A stretch of DNA of 64,000 bases. Origin: Streptomyces sclerotialus. GTDB taxonomy: Bacteria; Actinomycetota; Actinomycetes; Streptomycetales; Streptomycetaceae. A model generated the notes under the pieces. That model was not told the origin of the DNA. It saw only the letters and a program-made list of their open reading frames with translations, and did no database searches. The translations under genes and the position numbers were made by a program. The DNA lies in the NCBI RefSeq assembly GCF_040907265.1, contig NZ_JBFOHP010000002.1, positions 6,076,001 through 6,140,000 on the forward strand, in the 5' to 3' direction. Shown here piece after piece: positions 18,457 to 26,846 of the stretch (positions are counted from its first letter, which is position 1; every line of letters starts with the position of its first letter).

Positions 18457-18496
18457 GGGGTCGCAGCGGCGCGGCGAACCACGGCACCTTCGACCC

Positions 18497-19972
18497 ATGA
18501 CCCACCACATCGAGCCGGCCAACCCGGCAGACCCCCGCCCCACCACTTCCCGGAACACCCCCGAGACCCGGGTGACCCTGCGCGGCCCCGCCGAACTCGC
18601 GGACGCTCTGCCGTACTTGCTCGGCTTCTATCCCGACGACAGCGTCGTCCTCGTCGCCCTCCACGGCGATCGCGGACGCTTCGGCGGCCGGGTCCGGCTC
18701 GGCATTCCCACCGACACCGGCCAGTGGCCCTACATCGCCGACCAGCTCGCCGACTGCCTGATCACCTCGGGCCGGGAGCGCGGTACGCCGCCCAGCGGCA
18801 TCATCGCCTTCCTCTGCCAGGACCCGTCGACCGCCGAGACCGGCCGGGAAGTACGGGACCGCCTCGAACCGCTCGCCCAGCGACTGCGCATCGCCTGCGG
18901 CAGCCGGGACGTCCCCGTCATGGAAGCCCTGTGCATCTCCCACGGTCATTTCTGGTCCTACGTCTGCCCCGACGAGCGCTGCTGCCCCGCCGCCGGCACA
19001 CCCCTCGCCGTGCCCGGTACGTCCGTCATGGCAGCGGCCGCCGCCTACTCCGGCGTCCAGGTCCGCGGATCGCTCAAGGAGATCGAAGCCCGGTTGTCCC
19101 CGCTGACCGGCTCCCGCGCTGTTGACCAGGTCAAAGCCCTCGACGCCGCGGCGGCCGCGCTCGTCCCGCGCATGCTCTCGACCCAGGACCCCCAAACGGT
19201 ACGAGAAGAGACCCTCGCCCTCCTCACGCGCGCCCTCCACACCTTCCGCGACGACCCGCCGTCCGGCAGCCACCGCGCCAAGGACGCCTGCGACGACGCC
19301 CTCCTCAGCCATGGCGAGGCCGCCGAGATGATCCTCGGGCTCCAGGACCGCCTCACCAGGGACCGTGCCGCCGCGTGGATGGAGGGCCCGGACGCCGCGC
19401 CGGCCCTGCGGCTCTGGCGCGCGCTGGCCCGTCGCTGCCCCGACGCCTATGAAACCCATGCCGCCGCCCCGCTCACCCTGGCCGGCTGGGTCTCCTGGGC
19501 GACCGGCGACGCGGCTTCCGCCCGGGTGGCCCTGTGCCGCGCCCTCACCCTCGACCCCGACTACCTCTTCGCCCAGCTCCTCCACCGTGGCCTGGACGAA
19601 GACCTCGACCCCGAGAAACTCCGCCGCTGCCTTCGTGCCACGGCCCGCCCCGCAGCCTCTGCAGCCACCCCCGGGGCCGACACCATCCCTGGGACCGACT
19701 CCATCTCCGGGGCCGGCACCGCGCCGGAGCCGGAGCAGGCGACGAGCCGCACATCCGACACCCCCGCCGACCTGCCCACCACCGCTGACGACGAGTCCGG
19801 CAGCGGAACGACCGCCCCGCGCACCGGCCGCACACCGTTCCGCCGCCCGCGCCTCGATCGCCCTGCGGGCCCCCGAGCGCGCACCCGCCCCGCGGCCCGC
19901 CCTCACACAGGCCGCCCCCATCCGCGTACCGGTCCCACGGGAGGCCGCCGGGACGACCGGAGCCCACGATGA
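18497..19972 (+). CDS. DUF4192 domain-containing protein
   Basis: The 491-residue product contains the DUF4192 signature in VTLRGPAELADALPYLLGFYPDDSVVLVAL (about residues 20-50). Further conserved parts are CPDERCCPAAGTPL and a helical C-terminal part with TPR-like AGWVSWATGDAASARVALCRAL. The last 100 residues are disordered Thr/Pro/Arg-rich sequence. The function of DUF4192 is unknown; it is confined to Actinobacteria. ATG at 18497 is preferred because the conserved domain begins shortly after it and the frame upstream is antisense to recQ. The stop overlaps ATGA with a possible start of the next gene, suggesting an operon. Confidence 0.85.
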   Translation: MTHHIEPANPADPRPTTSRNTPETRVTLRGPAELADALPYLLGFYPDDSVVLVALHGDRGRFGGRVRLGIPTDTGQWPYIADQLADCLITSGRERGTPPSGIIAFLCQDPSTAETGREVRDRLEPLAQRLRIACGSRDVPVMEALCISHGHFWSYVCPDERCCPAAGTPLAVPGTSVMAAAAAYSGVQVRGSLKEIEARLSPLTGSRAVDQVKALDAAAAALVPRMLSTQDPQTVREETLALLTRALHTFRDDPPSGSHRAKDACDDALLSHGEAAEMILGLQDRLTRDRAAAWMEGPDAAPALRLWRALARRCPDAYETHAAAPLTLAGWVSWATGDAASARVALCRALTLDPDYLFAQLLHRGLDEDLDPEKLRRCLRATARPAASAATPGADTIPGTDSISGAGTAPEPEQATSRTSDTPADLPTTADDESGSGTTAPRTGRTPFRRPRLDRPAGPRARTRPAARPHTGRPHPRTGPTGGRRDDRSPR

Positions 19973-20076
19973 GCCCGCCCGAGCACGCATTCCGGCGTGA
20001 CCTGCGCATCGGCCGCAGCGTTTCCCTATGTGGCGCAGACCGTCCGGAATCCCCACCCTCTCAGGGAGCACCCCCC

Positions 20077-22164
20077 ATGGCAGGCATGTTCCCCACCACT
20101 CCGCAAACCCACCCGGCCCCCGCACGGCAACGCGCCGCGCCCCCTCCCCGGCCACCCGAGCCACAACCCGTCCACACCGCCCTGACCTGCGTCGCGCTGC
20201 CCGCGCTCGTCATCTCCTCCAGCACCCACGGGCAGCTCACCGGCAGCGGCATGGAAGGGTTCTACCTCTCCGGCAGACGTGTGCTCGCCCGCTGCGTCCT
20301 ACGAGTGGCAGGCGCCCAGCCGCTCACCGTGCAGGCCAAGCAGCTGGGCGCCGACCGCGTCCGCTTCACGGGCACCATCCGTACGCCACACGATCCCGGG
20401 CCCGACCCCGGCCTCCTCGTCGAGCGCCTGCGCAATGCCGACGGCACCGAACGCATCACCCTGCACAACAACACTCCACGAGTCCTGCGCCTCCCATTGG
20501 AGATCACCTTCGCCACCGACCTCGCCGAGCTGAGCGCCGTCGCCCTCGGGCTCCCCGGGCCCGACCTGCCCGCCTCCGTCCATGACGCCGGACTGCGCTG
20601 GACCAGCGACACGGTCCACGCCACCGTCACGGCGGATCCGCCGCCGGACGACGCGCTCGCCGCTGCCGGGCTGCTCCGCTGGGGCCTGGAACTGCCACCC
20701 GGCGCCCACCGCGCCGTCGAACTGCGTATCCGCGGCGGCGCCACCGGGCCGGCGCGCCCGGCATCCACAGGCGGCGCCGTTCCCACGCACACCGGAGCGA
20801 GTGCCGCTCGCCCGCCCCGCCCTTGGTCGGCCGCCCGGCTCCGGTGCGACGACCCCCGTGCCGGAACCCTGCTCGCCACCGCGCTCGACGATCTGCACGG
20901 CCTGCTGATCCGGGACCCCTCGGTTCCTGCCGACACCGGACTCGCGGCCGGTGTGCCCTGGCGGTGCGGTCCGGCCCCGGCCGAAGCCCTGGCCGCGGCC
21001 CGCATGCTCCTCCCGCTGGGCACCAGGCTCGCCGCGAGCACCCTCCGCACCCTCGCCCGCAGCCAACATGCGGACCCAGGGCCGGATTTCGGACGAATCC
21101 CTGGCCCCTTGCGCGACGCCGGCCCGTATGCACCGCCGAGTTGTACGGGCATCGAGGCGACCCTGCTGTTCCCCGCAGTCCTCGCCGAGGCCCGTCGGTG
21201 GGGCCTGCCCGCCCCCGAAGTCGAACGGCTGCTGCCCGCCGCCGAACGATGCCTCGCCTGGCTGCGCCGTACGGCAGAGCCTGCCTCCGATGCCACGGCT
21301 CGCGCCGGGTACGTACCTGATCCGGCGCCCGCCGGTCCCTACCGCTGCGAGACGCAGGCGCACGCCCACCGTGCCGCACTGCTCGGCGCCGACCTCCTCG
21401 AAGCCTGCAACCGCCCCGGAGCCGACGCGCTCCGTGACTGGGCCGCCGAACTGCGCCGCTGCTTCCGGGAGGACTTCTGGATCGACGACCCCGGCGGTGG
21501 CCGCCCCGCTGCCCTGTGCGCGCCCGACGGGCGATCGCTCACGCGCCTCGTGTCCGGCGCCGCTCACCTCCTGGACACCGGACTGCTCGGCGGTGGGACG
21601 CACGCCCCCGGTCTGCTGGACGGCGTCCGCACGGAACAGGTCGCGAAACTGCTGAACAGCCCCGTACTGGACACCGGATGGGGGCTGCGCGGCCTCGGCA
21701 GCAAGGAGGACGGCTACAACCCCTTCGGCCACCGCAGCGGGGCGGTCCGGGTCCAGGAGACCGCCGTCGCCGCGTCGGCGCTGGCAGCCGCGGGCCGCGA
21801 AGCGGAAGCGACGTCGTTGATCAGAGGGCTGCTGGACGCCGCGGAGAGCTTCGGGTACCGCCTTCCGGAGATGTACGCGGGGCAGCAGCGCACGGGTGAC
21901 GGCGCTCCCGTGCCGCATCCCACGGCCTGCCGACCGGCCGCGGTGGCGGCCGCCGGCGCGGTGTACGCCCTTCTCACCCTGGTGGGCATCCGCCCGGACG
22001 TCCCGGGCGGCACGCTCGCCGTACGGCCGTTCGCAGGCACGCCCCTGGGCGCCATGCATGTCACCGGTCTGGCCGTTGCGGAGCAGCCTTTCTCCGTACA
22101 TGTCAGCAGCCGTGGCCTGGGAATGGTGGAGGAGGCGGCAGATGGCCTGCAACTGGGGGCGTGA
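20077..22164 (+). CDS. Glycogen-debranching-like glycoside hydrolase family protein
   Basis: About 695 residues from ATG 20077, which has GGGAG about 10 nt upstream. ATG 19969, overlapping the preceding stop, would add 36 poorly conserved residues. An N-terminal beta-rich domain (STHGQLTGSGMEGFYLSGRRVLAR) corresponds to the glycogen-debranching N-terminal domain. A C-terminal (alpha/alpha)6-type helical domain carries GWGLRGLGSKEDGYNPFGHRSGAV and FGYRLPEMYAG. The enzyme probably acts on alpha-glucan or a related glycan in the cytoplasm, since no signal peptide is visible. The catalytic acids cannot be assigned confidently. Confidence 0.82.
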   Translation: MAGMFPTTPQTHPAPARQRAAPPPRPPEPQPVHTALTCVALPALVISSSTHGQLTGSGMEGFYLSGRRVLARCVLRVAGAQPLTVQAKQLGADRVRFTGTIRTPHDPGPDPGLLVERLRNADGTERITLHNNTPRVLRLPLEITFATDLAELSAVALGLPGPDLPASVHDAGLRWTSDTVHATVTADPPPDDALAAAGLLRWGLELPPGAHRAVELRIRGGATGPARPASTGGAVPTHTGASAARPPRPWSAARLRCDDPRAGTLLATALDDLHGLLIRDPSVPADTGLAAGVPWRCGPAPAEALAAARMLLPLGTRLAASTLRTLARSQHADPGPDFGRIPGPLRDAGPYAPPSCTGIEATLLFPAVLAEARRWGLPAPEVERLLPAAERCLAWLRRTAEPASDATARAGYVPDPAPAGPYRCETQAHAHRAALLGADLLEACNRPGADALRDWAAELRRCFREDFWIDDPGGGRPAALCAPDGRSLTRLVSGAAHLLDTGLLGGGTHAPGLLDGVRTEQVAKLLNSPVLDTGWGLRGLGSKEDGYNPFGHRSGAVRVQETAVAASALAAAGREAEATSLIRGLLDAAESFGYRLPEMYAGQQRTGDGAPVPHPTACRPAAVAAAGAVYALLTLVGIRPDVPGGTLAVRPFAGTPLGAMHVTGLAVAEQPFSVHVSSRGLGMVEEAADGLQLGA

Positions 22165-22184
22165 AGCAGAGGACGGCCTGTTTA

Positions 22185-22199
22185 TCGTCAAGCGGACGA
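22185..22199. promoter_or_regulatory. Candidate autoregulatory operator of the Nudix regulator
   Basis: TCGTC (22185-22189) and GACGA (22195-22199) form an inverted repeat that ends directly before a TATGAT element (22201-22206), six bases upstream of the ATG at 22213. A repressor bound here would block the promoter. Confidence 0.4.
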
Positions 22200-22212
22200 C
22201 TATGATCGCGAC

Positions 22213-22977
22213 ATGCCTCCCTACGACCCGTCGGCCTTCCCCCCGTTCGCCGTCACCGTCGATCTGGTCGTGCTCACCGTGCGCAAACACGCGCTGTGCG
22301 CGTTGGCCGTGCGTCGCGGTGAGTCACCGTTCCAGGGGCGGTGGGCGCTGCCCGGTGGATTCGTACGGGCCGACGAGGATCTGGAGACCGCGGCGGCCAG
22401 GGAACTCGCCGAGGAGACCGGCCTGCACGCGCACGGCCCCGCGGGCCCCCAGCCGGTCCCCGGTGCCCACCTCGAACAGCTCGCCACGTACGGAGACCCC
22501 AAGCGCGACCCGAGGATGCGGGTGGTCAGCGTCGCCCACCTGGTGCTCGCCCCCGACCTGCCCGCCCCGCGGGCGGGCGGCGATGCGCACAGCGCCCGCT
22601 GGGCCCCCGTCGACACGCTGCTGGAGCAGGAGAACGGCCTCGTCCGGGACGGCGAACAGGCCGCGCCCCTGGCCTTCGACCACGCGCGCATCCTCGGGGA
22701 CGGCGTCGAACGGGCCCGCTCCAAGATCGAGTACTCCTCGCTCGCCACCGCGTTCTGCCCGCAGGAGTTCACCGTCGGGGAGCTGCGCCGGGTGTACGAA
22801 GCGGTCTGGGGCGTGGCCCTGGATCCCCGGAACTTCCACCGCAAGGTGACCGGCACGCCAGGGTTCCTCGTCCCGACCGGCGGTACGACGACCCGTCAGG
22901 GAGGCCGCCCGGCCCAGCTGTTCAGGGCGGGAGGCGCCACGCTCCTGAATCCGCCCATGCTCCGCCCCGAGGTATGA
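22213..22977 (+). CDS. Nudix-domain protein with C-terminal winged helix (NrtR-like)
   Basis: The 254-residue product has a Nudix domain at residues 10-145, with the box-like GGFVRADEDLETAAARELAEETGL. A C-terminal region (about 150-230: SSLATAFCPQEFTVGELRRVYEAVWG, then NFHRKVTGTPGFL) has the winged-helix layout of NrtR-type regulators. In that family the Nudix part binds ADP-ribose or related NAD metabolites and the winged helix binds DNA. Here the Nudix box is nearly complete (RELAEET), so catalysis cannot be excluded. The TATGAT-N6-ATG arrangement predicts a leaderless mRNA. Confidence 0.85.
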   Translation: MPPYDPSAFPPFAVTVDLVVLTVRKHALCALAVRRGESPFQGRWALPGGFVRADEDLETAAARELAEETGLHAHGPAGPQPVPGAHLEQLATYGDPKRDPRMRVVSVAHLVLAPDLPAPRAGGDAHSARWAPVDTLLEQENGLVRDGEQAAPLAFDHARILGDGVERARSKIEYSSLATAFCPQEFTVGELRRVYEAVWGVALDPRNFHRKVTGTPGFLVPTGGTTTRQGGRPAQLFRAGGATLLNPPMLRPEV

Positions 22978-23264
22978 GTCGAGGAGGGGGCCTGCTCCGT
23001 CCGGAGGTGTGAGCAGGAGTCCTTCCGGGGGCACGAGCACAGCAAGCAGCTCGACATTGCGGTCAAATGGGACATTCCGGGTTACCGTGGCGGGGTGAGT
23101 CCTCCAGTCCCCGCAGCGCTCGCATCCGCCCTCACCCTCCCGTCCGGCCCCACCCTCCCGTACGGCCCTGCTCTCGCGCTCTCCCCGAGCGCCGTCGTCC
23201 CACCTGTCCCGGCTCCTGCCCTCGGGCCCGTTGCCGGGCGGCTGTGGACCGAGCGAGGTCTGCG

Positions 23265-25649
23265 ATGATCCAGGCCGTCGGACTGACCAGCGAAGCCCGT
23301 CGCGGCCTGCCACCGGCCGTCGACGACCTGAGCTTCGAGGCGCCGGCCGGTGAGGTCACCGTCCTCCTGGGAGCCAGGGGAGCGGGCAAGACCACGGCCC
23401 TGCGTCTGATGCTGCGGATGGAGCGAGGGAGAGGCATCACCCTCTTCCGCGGCCGTACCCTGCACCGCCTGCCGAATCCGGCGCGGGAGCTGGGCGTGCT
23501 GCTCGGCGACGTACCGGGCCACCCCGCTCGTACGGCCCGGTCGCACCTGAGGATGCTCACCGCGGCGGCCGGGGTCCCGCCGGACCGTGCCGAGGAGGTC
23601 CTGGAGATCGTCGGCCTCAGTGGCCTGGAGGAGCAGCGGCTGGGCGAGTTCTCGCGGGGGATGGACCGTCGGCTGGGTATGGCGGCTGCGCTGCTCGGCG
23701 ATCCGCACACGCTGATTCTGGACGAACCGGCTGACGGGGTCTCGCCCCGCGAGGCGGCATGGCTGTACGGACTGCTGCGGGGGTTCGCCGCGCAGGGCGG
23801 AAGCGTGCTCGTCACGGCTTCGGACGCCAAGGCCGCCGCCCGCCTGGGTGACCGGATCGTCACGATCGAGGACGGCAGGCTGGTCGCTGACCAGGAGGTC
23901 GGGGCCTTCGCGCACACGCGACTGCGGCCACGCGTCAGCGTGCAGACCCCGCACGCCGACCGGCTGGCGGCGATCCTGGTCGACGAGTGGCAGCGCGCCG
24001 ACCCGGCCGTGGACCCGCGTGCGGAACAGGCGCTGGAGGTCGTACGGGAGAGCGGTAATCGCATCGCCGTGTACGGGAGCAGCTGCGCGCTGGTGGGGGA
24101 CACGGCGTTCCGGCACGGCATCCTGATGCATCAGCTCGCGGACGAGGTGGGCGACGCGAGGCCGGTCATCCCCCTCAACCGGACCGACGGCCGGCCGGCG
24201 ACGAGGCTGACGGCCGGTCATGGAGCGGTGGTGACCGCGGAGGCCGGCAAGGGCGAGGAAGAGTACGAGAAGAACGACGCCAGGTACGCGGAGGCGTACT
24301 CCGACGCCGGCGGCTCAGGGGCCCCCGTCGAGGCGAACGCCGAAGCGCACACTGGGACGAGCACCGGGGCGAACGCCGGGACGAGTACGGGGACGAGTGC
24401 AGAGACGAGCACCGAGGCGAACGCCGAGACGAGTGCCGGGACGAGCACCGAGGTGACCGCTCAGGCGCACACCGGAACGACCAGGGAGCGCCGGTACACC
24501 GGTGAAGTGGTGCGCAGGGACGCCGGAGGGCACTGTGCGCTCGTCTCCTGGCCCGGTGGTGAGCAGGGTCCGGGGCGGGCCGGCGGCCTCGCGGGGGCGG
24601 GAAGGGGCGTCACCGCGTCGGGACGGGCCCTCTCGGTGGCGGATCGCGGCAGCGAACTCACCACGACGCTCGAACTTCCGGTCGTGTCCGCCGACGACAG
24701 CAGCGGCGCCTCGACCGGGAAGTCGCCCGTCATCCCGCCGCATGGAACGCCGCATGGAACGCCGCATGGAACAGCGGCCGAGGAGACGGCCGACGGCGCG
24801 GCTCCTCGTACGCCGCGCCCCTCTTCGACCGTGCGCGGCAGGATTCAGGCAGCTCGGCTGGAGTTGCCGCGGCTGCCCGCACCGGGACCGGCGTGGCCGG
24901 TGCGTTACGAGGTGCGGCGCGCGGCCAGTGACCGTACGGCGCGGGGCGTAGGGCTGCTCGTACTGGTGGTCTCGCTCGCTCTGGCGTGGGTGCTGGCGCG
25001 CGGCGGTGACGTGTCGGCGGCACGCGCGCTGGCGGGGTGGCCGGACCGGCTGCCGTTCCCGCCCGCCGCAGTGGGGGCCGGGCTGATCGGAGCGCTCGCG
25101 TTCGGGCAGGAGTTCCGGTACCCGGCGCTGGCGCCGGAACAGGGCTCCGTGCCGCGCCGGTTGCGGTTGCTGGGTGCCAAGCTGCTGGTCAGCGCGGTGA
25201 GCGTGCTCTTCCTGGCGATCACTTCAGCCTTCGTCAACGGTGTGACCGTGGGTTATGTCTTCGGTGTGCAGGCGCTGCCGTCGGTCGCCGACTGGCCGCT
25301 TCTCTCGCTCGGTTGGGGCGCCCTTCTGGTAGGGGCCGCATGGGCGGGCCTCCTGGCGGCCGGGATCTTCCGGTCGACGGCCATGGGATTGGCGGCGGTA
25401 CTGGCGGTGCCCGTCGCCGTGGTTCCGCTCGTACAGGGAGTGTTGAGCGATCCGACGACGCGATCGGTGGTCGGTTTCCCGGCGCGGATGCAGGCGACGG
25501 CCGCGGTCCGGTGGCCGTCCGGAGTCGGCGAGCTGACCGACACCGCGTGGCGGCTGGCGGCGCAGCCGGTGGTCGGTGCGATGGGGGTTTCACTCGCTGT
25601 CCTGCTCTGCGCGTATGTCCTGACGGCCCTGCGGAGAAGGGTGGGGTGA
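23265..25649 (+). CDS. ABC-2 type transporter, ATPase and membrane domain fused
   Basis: The 794-residue product has an ABC ATPase at about 1-210: Walker A LLGARGAGKTT, a degenerate signature EFSRGMDRRLGMA, and Walker B LILDEPADG. A long variable linker (about 330-560) is rich in Thr/Ala/Gly/Glu repeats, and about six hydrophobic segments follow from GVGLLVLVVSLALAWVLA to LLCAYVLTAL. Fusion of both halves in one chain with a disordered linker is unusual; most ABC-2 exporters use separate genes. The substrate is unknown. ATG 23265 is chosen over an upstream frame rich in Pro/Arg. Two tandem-repeat tracts lie inside the gene. Confidence 0.85.
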   Translation: MIQAVGLTSEARRGLPPAVDDLSFEAPAGEVTVLLGARGAGKTTALRLMLRMERGRGITLFRGRTLHRLPNPARELGVLLGDVPGHPARTARSHLRMLTAAAGVPPDRAEEVLEIVGLSGLEEQRLGEFSRGMDRRLGMAAALLGDPHTLILDEPADGVSPREAAWLYGLLRGFAAQGGSVLVTASDAKAAARLGDRIVTIEDGRLVADQEVGAFAHTRLRPRVSVQTPHADRLAAILVDEWQRADPAVDPRAEQALEVVRESGNRIAVYGSSCALVGDTAFRHGILMHQLADEVGDARPVIPLNRTDGRPATRLTAGHGAVVTAEAGKGEEEYEKNDARYAEAYSDAGGSGAPVEANAEAHTGTSTGANAGTSTGTSAETSTEANAETSAGTSTEVTAQAHTGTTRERRYTGEVVRRDAGGHCALVSWPGGEQGPGRAGGLAGAGRGVTASGRALSVADRGSELTTTLELPVVSADDSSGASTGKSPVIPPHGTPHGTPHGTAAEETADGAAPRTPRPSSTVRGRIQAARLELPRLPAPGPAWPVRYEVRRAASDRTARGVGLLVLVVSLALAWVLARGGDVSAARALAGWPDRLPFPPAAVGAGLIGALAFGQEFRYPALAPEQGSVPRRLRLLGAKLLVSAVSVLFLAITSAFVNGVTVGYVFGVQALPSVADWPLLSLGWGALLVGAAWAGLLAAGIFRSTAMGLAAVLAVPVAVVPLVQGVLSDPTTRSVVGFPARMQATAAVRWPSGVGELTDTAWRLAAQPVVGAMGVSLAVLLCAYVLTALRRRVG
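24343..24486 (+). repeat. Degenerate tandem repeat coding for a Thr/Gly/Ala/Glu linker
   Basis: Recurring GGGACGAGCACC / GAGGCGAACGCC hexacodon blocks encode NAGTSTGTSAETSTEAN-type sequence in the ABC transporter linker. Confidence 0.7.
24736..24771 (+). repeat. Three perfect 12-bp tandem repeats
   Basis: CGCCGCATGGAA occurs three times head-to-tail (24736-24747, 24748-24759, 24760-24771), encoding PHGT repeats in frame within the ABC transporter gene. Confidence 0.9.
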
Positions 25650-25783
25650 GGCGCGCGGCGAAGCGCGAGCCGGGCATCGGGTGAGAAGGCGAAGAACAGG
25701 GGAAAGTCGAGGTGAGGGCCGGTGAGGGACAGGCCGGGCGCGGCGCGAACGCATGAGGTGCCGACACCTTCGGTGCTGTGAAC

Positions 25784-25810
25784 TGCGCGAACTGTCTAGA
25801 AGTTCGCGCA
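25784..25810. promoter_or_regulatory. Perfect 10-bp inverted repeat upstream of whiH
   Basis: TGCGCGAACT (25784-25793) and AGTTCGCGCA (25801-25810) flank a 7-nt spacer containing TCTAGA. It lies just before a CCGATAA element at 25827-25833. It may be an operator in the whiH promoter or a terminator of the ABC gene. Confidence 0.55.
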
Positions 25811-25826
25811 ATGCGTCTGGTTCCTT

Positions 25827-25833
25827 CCGATAA
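25827..25833 (+). promoter_or_regulatory. Possible sigma-WhiG -10 element of whiH
   Basis: CCGATAA matches the core of the sigma-WhiG -10 consensus GCCGATAA, and whiH is a known WhiG target in S. coelicolor. No convincing TAAA -35 is seen at the expected spacing, so the call is tentative. Confidence 0.4.
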
Positions 25834-25845
25834 AGCGTCAATTGT

Positions 25846-25866
25846 AGGGTGATGGGCGATCACCCT
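25846..25866. promoter_or_regulatory. Candidate WhiH operator
   Basis: AGGGTGAT (25846-25853) and ATCACCCT (25859-25866) form a perfect 8-bp inverted repeat between the putative -10 and the whiH start. This is a position suited to autorepression by a GntR-type protein. Confidence 0.5.
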
Positions 25867-25925
25867 TTCGTGTGCTTTTCACCAAAGACCTCAAGGCTCT
25901 CCGGCACGTCGCCGACAAAGGATGC

Positions 25926-26846
25926 GTGAGTACCCTTGCGCACACCATGATGACCGCGACTCGCCCCGCCGACTCCGGCCTCACCGGCCCGGGCGAGCTC
26001 GACCGCTACCCCTACGCCGACGCCGTCGGCGGCGAGCGCGCCGACCGCGTGGCTCCCGTATGGGACGGCCATGACAGCGAGATGGGCCGGGTCGGCCGCC
26101 GCACCGCCGGCAGCCGCGGCCGTGGCCTGCACGGCCAACTGGTCCAGCAGCTCGGCCAGATGATCGTCTCCGGTGACCTCGGGGCCGACCGTCCGCTCGT
26201 ACCCGAAGAGATCGGCCAGCGCTTCGAGGTCTCCCGCACCGTCGTCCGTGAATCGCTGCGCGTCCTGGAGGCCAAGGGCCTGGTCAGCGCGCGCCCGAAC
26301 GTCGGCACCCGGGTCCGCCCGGTCAGCGACTGGAACCTCCTCGACCCCGACATCATCGAGTGGCGGGCGTACGGGCCCCAGCGTGACGACCAGCGCCGGG
26401 AGCTGTGCGAGCTGCGCTGGACCATCGAGCCGCTCGCCGCCCGTCTCGCGGCCGGGCACGGCCGCGAGGACGTACAGCAGCGCCTCGCCGACATGGTCGA
26501 GATCATGGGTCATGCAGCGGCGCAGGGCGACTCCCTGACGTTCGCCCGCGCGGACGCGGAGTTCCACTCGCTGCTCCTCCAGCTCACCGGTAACCGCATG
26601 CTGGAGCACCTCTCCGGCATCGTCTCCGCAGCCCTCCAGGTCTCCGGCGGCTCGTCCCTCGGCTGCGAGCACCCCGTGGAGACGTCCGTCGGCCAGCACA
26701 TGAAGATCATCGACGCGATCGGTGCGGGCGACGCGGCCGGCGCGGAGGCCGCGATGCGCCAGCTCCTCGCGAGCGACGGGGAAACCGGGGTGCCCGGCGC
26801 GGGCGGTGGAGCGGATCACGTGGTGCCCGCACCCCGCGAGCACTGA
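25926..26846 (+). CDS. whiH: WhiH, GntR/FadR-family sporulation regulator
   Basis: The 306-residue product has a winged-helix domain (GRGLHGQLVQQLGQMIVSG, RFEVSRTVVRESLRVLEAKG, then ARPNVGTRV) and a FadR-type C-terminal helical domain (FCD; HSLLLQLTGNRMLEHLSGI). Identity is based on close resemblance to S. coelicolor WhiH and on its place directly before hrdB. WhiH acts during aerial-hypha septation and sporulation. GTG 25926 follows AAAGGA and gives STLAHTMM, matching orthologues. Two palindromes bracket a WhiG-like -10 upstream, consistent with WhiG activation and autorepression. Confidence 0.93.
   Translation: MSTLAHTMMTATRPADSGLTGPGELDRYPYADAVGGERADRVAPVWDGHDSEMGRVGRRTAGSRGRGLHGQLVQQLGQMIVSGDLGADRPLVPEEIGQRFEVSRTVVRESLRVLEAKGLVSARPNVGTRVRPVSDWNLLDPDIIEWRAYGPQRDDQRRELCELRWTIEPLAARLAAGHGREDVQQRLADMVEIMGHAAAQGDSLTFARADAEFHSLLLQLTGNRMLEHLSGIVSAALQVSGGSSLGCEHPVETSVGQHMKIIDAIGAGDAAGAEAAMRQLLASDGETGVPGAGGGADHVVPAPREH

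Noticed and set aside
22958..23013. Direct repeat of the 3' end of the Nudix gene (TGCTCCG...GAGGT.TGAG, 18 of 21 matches)
   Set aside because: Imperfect and in low-complexity GC-rich sequence; no functional sign.
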